Shown: positions 61,979-64,000 of the stretch, piece by piece
Layout: every line of letters begins with the position of its first letter
Numbering within the stretch: position 1 is the stretch's first letter
The notes under the pieces: model-generated
Seen by the model: only the letters and a program-made list of their open reading frames with translations
Databases searched by the model: none
What the model was told of the DNA's origin: nothing
Made by a program: the position numbers and the translations under genes
DNA from: Streptomyces exfoliatus
GTDB taxonomy: Bacteria; Actinomycetota; Actinomycetes; Streptomycetales; Streptomycetaceae
NCBI RefSeq assembly: GCF_000725545.1
Contig: NZ_JNZP01000029.1
Span: 124,001-188,000 of the forward strand
Direction of reading: 5' to 3'
DNA length: 64,000 nucleotides

Positions 61979-62273
61979 GGCCGTGCCCTTCCTGGGTGGT
62001 GATCGCGTCGCCGGGACGGGCGGGGACCAGGCAGGCGCGACGGTTGGGTTCGCCGTTGACGGTGGCGAGGCAGTCGTAGCACTGGCCGATGCCGCAGAAC
62101 GCGCCGCGCGGCCTGCCGCCTTCCCTGGTCGTGCGCCAGGCCAGGATGCCGGCGCCCCAGAGGGCGGCGGCGACCGTCTGGCCGGGCAGCGCGGTGACGC
62201 GCCGGCCGTCGAAGGTGATCTCGAACGGCGGATCGGGCTGTGCCCCGACCAGGTCGGCGGGCGTGCGGGCCAC
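61959..62273 (-). CDS. (2Fe-2S)-binding small subunit of D-hydroxyproline dehydrogenase (HcnA-like)
   Basis: A 104-residue protein from GTG 62273, which has GAGGAGG just upstream; an ATG 15 bases earlier has none. The iron-sulfur cysteines are in FCGIGQCYDC and RRAC, the plant-ferredoxin-like arrangement of HcnA. It links electrons from the flavin subunits. Confidence 0.87.
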   Translation of the reverse strand: MARTPADLVGAQPDPPFEITFDGRRVTALPGQTVAAALWGAGILAWRTTREGGRPRGAFCGIGQCYDCLATVNGEPNRRACLVPARPGDAITTQEGHGHDRLTV

Positions 62274-62325
62274 GGGCCCTCCTCTCATGACGGTGACGGT
62301 ACGGACCTGCCCGTGCGGGCGGGCT

Positions 62326-63483
62326 TCAGGGCGCGGGGGTGGTGAACCGGTCGGGCCGGAACGGACGGATGTCGAGGGGCGGCCGGTCGCCGGTCAGGCA
62401 GGCCGCGACGATCAGGCCCGTCACCGGCGCCAGGCCGATGCCCGCTCCCTCGTGACCGCAGGCGTGCAGCAGCCCGTGGACGCGTGGGTCGGGGCCGATC
62501 GCGGGCAGGTGGTCCGGCAGATAGGGCCGGAAGCCCAGGTAGGTCCGGATGGCCCGTACGGTGCCGAGGACCGGGAACAGCCCGACCGCCCCGGCGGCCA
62601 GGCGGCCGATGACCTCGGTGGAGAGCGTCCGGTCGAAGCCGACCCGTTCGCGGCTCGCGCCGATGAGGACCGGTCCCGCGGGGGTGCCCTCGACGACCGC
62701 GGAGGTCTGGAGGGCTGCGGAGTCGCTGGCCACGTCGGCCACGTAGTCGGCGGCGTACACCTTGTGGCGCACCACGCGCGGCAGTGGTTCGGTGACGAGG
62801 ACGAAGCCTCTGCGGGGCAGCACCGGGAGGTGCACGCCCGCGAGTTCGGCGAGGGCGCCGCCCCAGGTTCCTGCGGCGTTGACCACGTACGGGGCGTGGA
62901 GTTCGCCCCTGGCGGTGCGCACTCCGCGGATCTCTCCGGCCGCGCCGGTGAGGAGGCCGGTGACCTCCTCGTCCAGGCGCAGCCGGACGCGGTCGCCGCC
63001 CGCCCGCAGCAGCTGGGCGGCGGCGTGGGCGGGCATCACCTGGGCGTCCTGCGGATAGAGGAAGCCGCCGGCGAGCCCGGGAGCGAGGTGGGGCTCCAGG
63101 TCGTGGAGCCGGTCCCCGGGGATCTCCCGGGCGGTGACGCCCGCCTTCTCCTGGCGGGCCGCGAACTCCCGCAGGGCCCGTGTCCCGGTCTCGTCCGCCG
63201 CGACGACGAGGCCGCCCTTGGTCTCGTACTCGATCCGTGAGGGCAGTACGTCGGCGAGCTCCCGCCACAACGAGGTGGCGAGGAGGGCGAGTTCGAGTTC
63301 CGGGCCCGGTTCCTTGTCGGAGACCAGGAGGTTTCCCTCGCCCGCTCCGGTCGTTCCGCCGGCGACGGAACCACGGTCGACGACGGTGACGGAGAGGCCG
63401 GCGAGGGCGGCGTAGTAGGCGCAGGCCGCGCCGACGACGCCGGCGCCGACGATGATGACGTCCGAGGGTTTTCTCGTGGGCAC
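62326..63483 (-). CDS. FAD-dependent D-hydroxyproline dehydrogenase, beta (HcnC/DAO-like) subunit
   Basis: A 385-residue DAO-family flavoprotein: VIIVGAGVVGAACAYYAALAG at residues 9-29, VVDRGSVAGGTTGAGEGN, and a C-terminal HACGHEGAGIGLAPVTG flavin-binding motif. It is the catalytic amine-oxidising subunit. GTG at 63483 has no clear RBS and lies 4 bp from a candidate operator (63487-63500), so transcription may begin very near the start codon. It heads the beta-gamma-alpha operon. Confidence 0.87.
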   Translation of the reverse strand: MPTRKPSDVIIVGAGVVGAACAYYAALAGLSVTVVDRGSVAGGTTGAGEGNLLVSDKEPGPELELALLATSLWRELADVLPSRIEYETKGGLVVAADETGTRALREFAARQEKAGVTAREIPGDRLHDLEPHLAPGLAGGFLYPQDAQVMPAHAAAQLLRAGGDRVRLRLDEEVTGLLTGAAGEIRGVRTARGELHAPYVVNAAGTWGGALAELAGVHLPVLPRRGFVLVTEPLPRVVRHKVYAADYVADVASDSAALQTSAVVEGTPAGPVLIGASRERVGFDRTLSTEVIGRLAAGAVGLFPVLGTVRAIRTYLGFRPYLPDHLPAIGPDPRVHGLLHACGHEGAGIGLAPVTGLIVAACLTGDRPPLDIRPFRPDRFTTPAP

Positions 63484-63486
63484 AGC

Positions 63487-63500
63487 AGTAATATTTCACA
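63487..63500. promoter_or_regulatory. Candidate GntR operator at the dehydrogenase operon start
   Basis: AGTAATATTTCACA, 11 of 14 matches to the site at 60403, immediately upstream of the beta-subunit GTG. Confidence 0.65.
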
Positions 63501-63606
63501 TGGCACTGACGTTGCCAAGACCCCGCGTCGGAGCATTCCAGCCCCCGGACCTCCCCTCACGCACCATCCGGACACGGATGGGTAACGGAGTCCCCGATGC
63601 CTTGTC

Positions 63607-63640
63607 AGTGCAATTTCACATTACTATGTTACAGGTCACA
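63607..63640. promoter_or_regulatory. Two candidate GntR operators before the binding-protein gene
   Basis: AGTGCAATTTCACA (63607-63620) and TGTTACAGGTCACA (63627-63640) are 20 bp apart, each with 11 of 14 matches to the 60403 site, in an AT-rich patch that also holds the likely promoter. Confidence 0.65.
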
Positions 63641-63683
63641 TTCCAGCCCTCGGCTGTCCGACCGCTCTCCCGGAGTGACCTTC

Positions 63684-64000
63684 ATGAACAAGCGCACACG
63701 CGTCCTCGCCACCGCTCTGGTGACGGCCCTGGCCCTCGGTGCGACCGGCTGCGCCGGCGGCGAGAAGCCCGACGGCTCCCGGGACCGCGGGAAGAATCCC
63801 GCCCTCGCCAACAGCGGCGCCGTCCTCGGCGGGACCCCGCAGAAGGGCGGCACGCTGACCATCCTGTCCAACCAGGACTTCACCCACCTCGACCCCGCCC
63901 GCAACTGGGTGATGGGCGACATGGACTTCGGCACCCGCCTGCTCTACCGCACCCTCCTCACCTACAAGGCGGAGCCCGGCGCGAAGGGCGGGGAACTCAC
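63684..64000 (+). CDS. Peptide-type ABC transporter binding lipoprotein, N-terminal part (runs off window)
   Basis: ATG at 63684 with CGGAG upstream begins MNKRTRVLATALVTALALGA, with lipobox ATGC (Cys23). The mature start GGTLTILSNQDFTHLDPARN followed by TRLLYRTLLTY is typical of family-5 (DppA/OppA) binding proteins. Divergent from the dehydrogenase operon and preceded by two candidate GntR sites, it is probably part of a hydroxyproline or Hyp-peptide importer. Confidence 0.88.
   Translation, partial: MNKRTRVLATALVTALALGATGCAGGEKPDGSRDRGKNPALANSGAVLGGTPQKGGTLTILSNQDFTHLDPARNWVMGDMDFGTRLLYRTLLTYKAEPGAKGGEL

Overview
The window is very GC-rich actinobacterial DNA. Cellobiose transport genes with CebR boxes, several secreted cellulases, a DUF6479 protein and a LAL-type regulator together point to a Streptomyces-like saprophyte specialised on plant cell walls. 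No rRNA, tRNA, CRISPR array or complete insertion sequence was seen.

Layout. 1-2671 (minus): the end of a YehP-type VWA / unknown / SWIM-like operon, cut by the window edge. 2801-9042 (minus): the cellobiose/cellotriose locus cebR-cebE-cebF-cebG-bglC. 9419-13903 (plus): two secreted GH6 cellulases and a GH5-X2-CBM46 glucanase. 13983-14990: abutting remnants of three dead genes. 15047-22775 (minus): GH3, CE7 esterase, GH1 and GH31 alpha-xylosidase. 23096-28649 (plus): remnants of an ABC importer and a LacI regulator, then intact GH42 and GH43 genes. 28716-29020: the tail of another LacI gene and a possible mobile-element scar. 29314-31800: GH9-CBM2 cellulase under a CebR box.

Taken together, 12-29 kb reads as a xyloglucan/hemicellulose utilisation locus (backbone-cutting GH5, alpha-xylosidase, beta-galactosidase, beta-glucosidases, GH43, acetyl esterase). 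Its own ABC importer and probable repressor have been destroyed by internal deletions. Two operator families recur: the CebR box TGGGAGCGCTCCCA (cebE, cebR, GH6, GH9) and TCGAAGCGCTTCGA (GH5, GH3/importer divergent promoter). The leaders of both importer operons carry unusual short-period arrays rich in TTCGA.

32-38 kb holds an RpiR regulator, DUF6479, a MerR/B12-domain-like regulator, a DUF4397/sortase pair, small proteins and a Fic protein with a frameshifted partner. 38.7-45.8 kb is a coherent peptide or cyanophycin-like polymer unit: two secreted S51 (cyanophycinase-like) hydrolases flanking an M20 peptidase and a polar amino-acid ABC importer. 45.9-52.7 kb holds an MFS exporter, a GlcG/HbpS protein, a PET-hydrolase-type polyesterase, a LAL regulator and a membrane protein.

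52.7-64 kb returns to plant wall material: a pectate lyase-pectinesterase fusion, a prolyl aminopeptidase, and a GntR-controlled hydroxyproline catabolic cluster (epimerase, three-subunit D-hydroxyproline dehydrogenase, deaminase, semialdehyde dehydrogenase, and the start of a peptide-type ABC binding protein). Four copies of an AGTNNNATTTCACA-like motif lie in front of three transcription units of that cluster.
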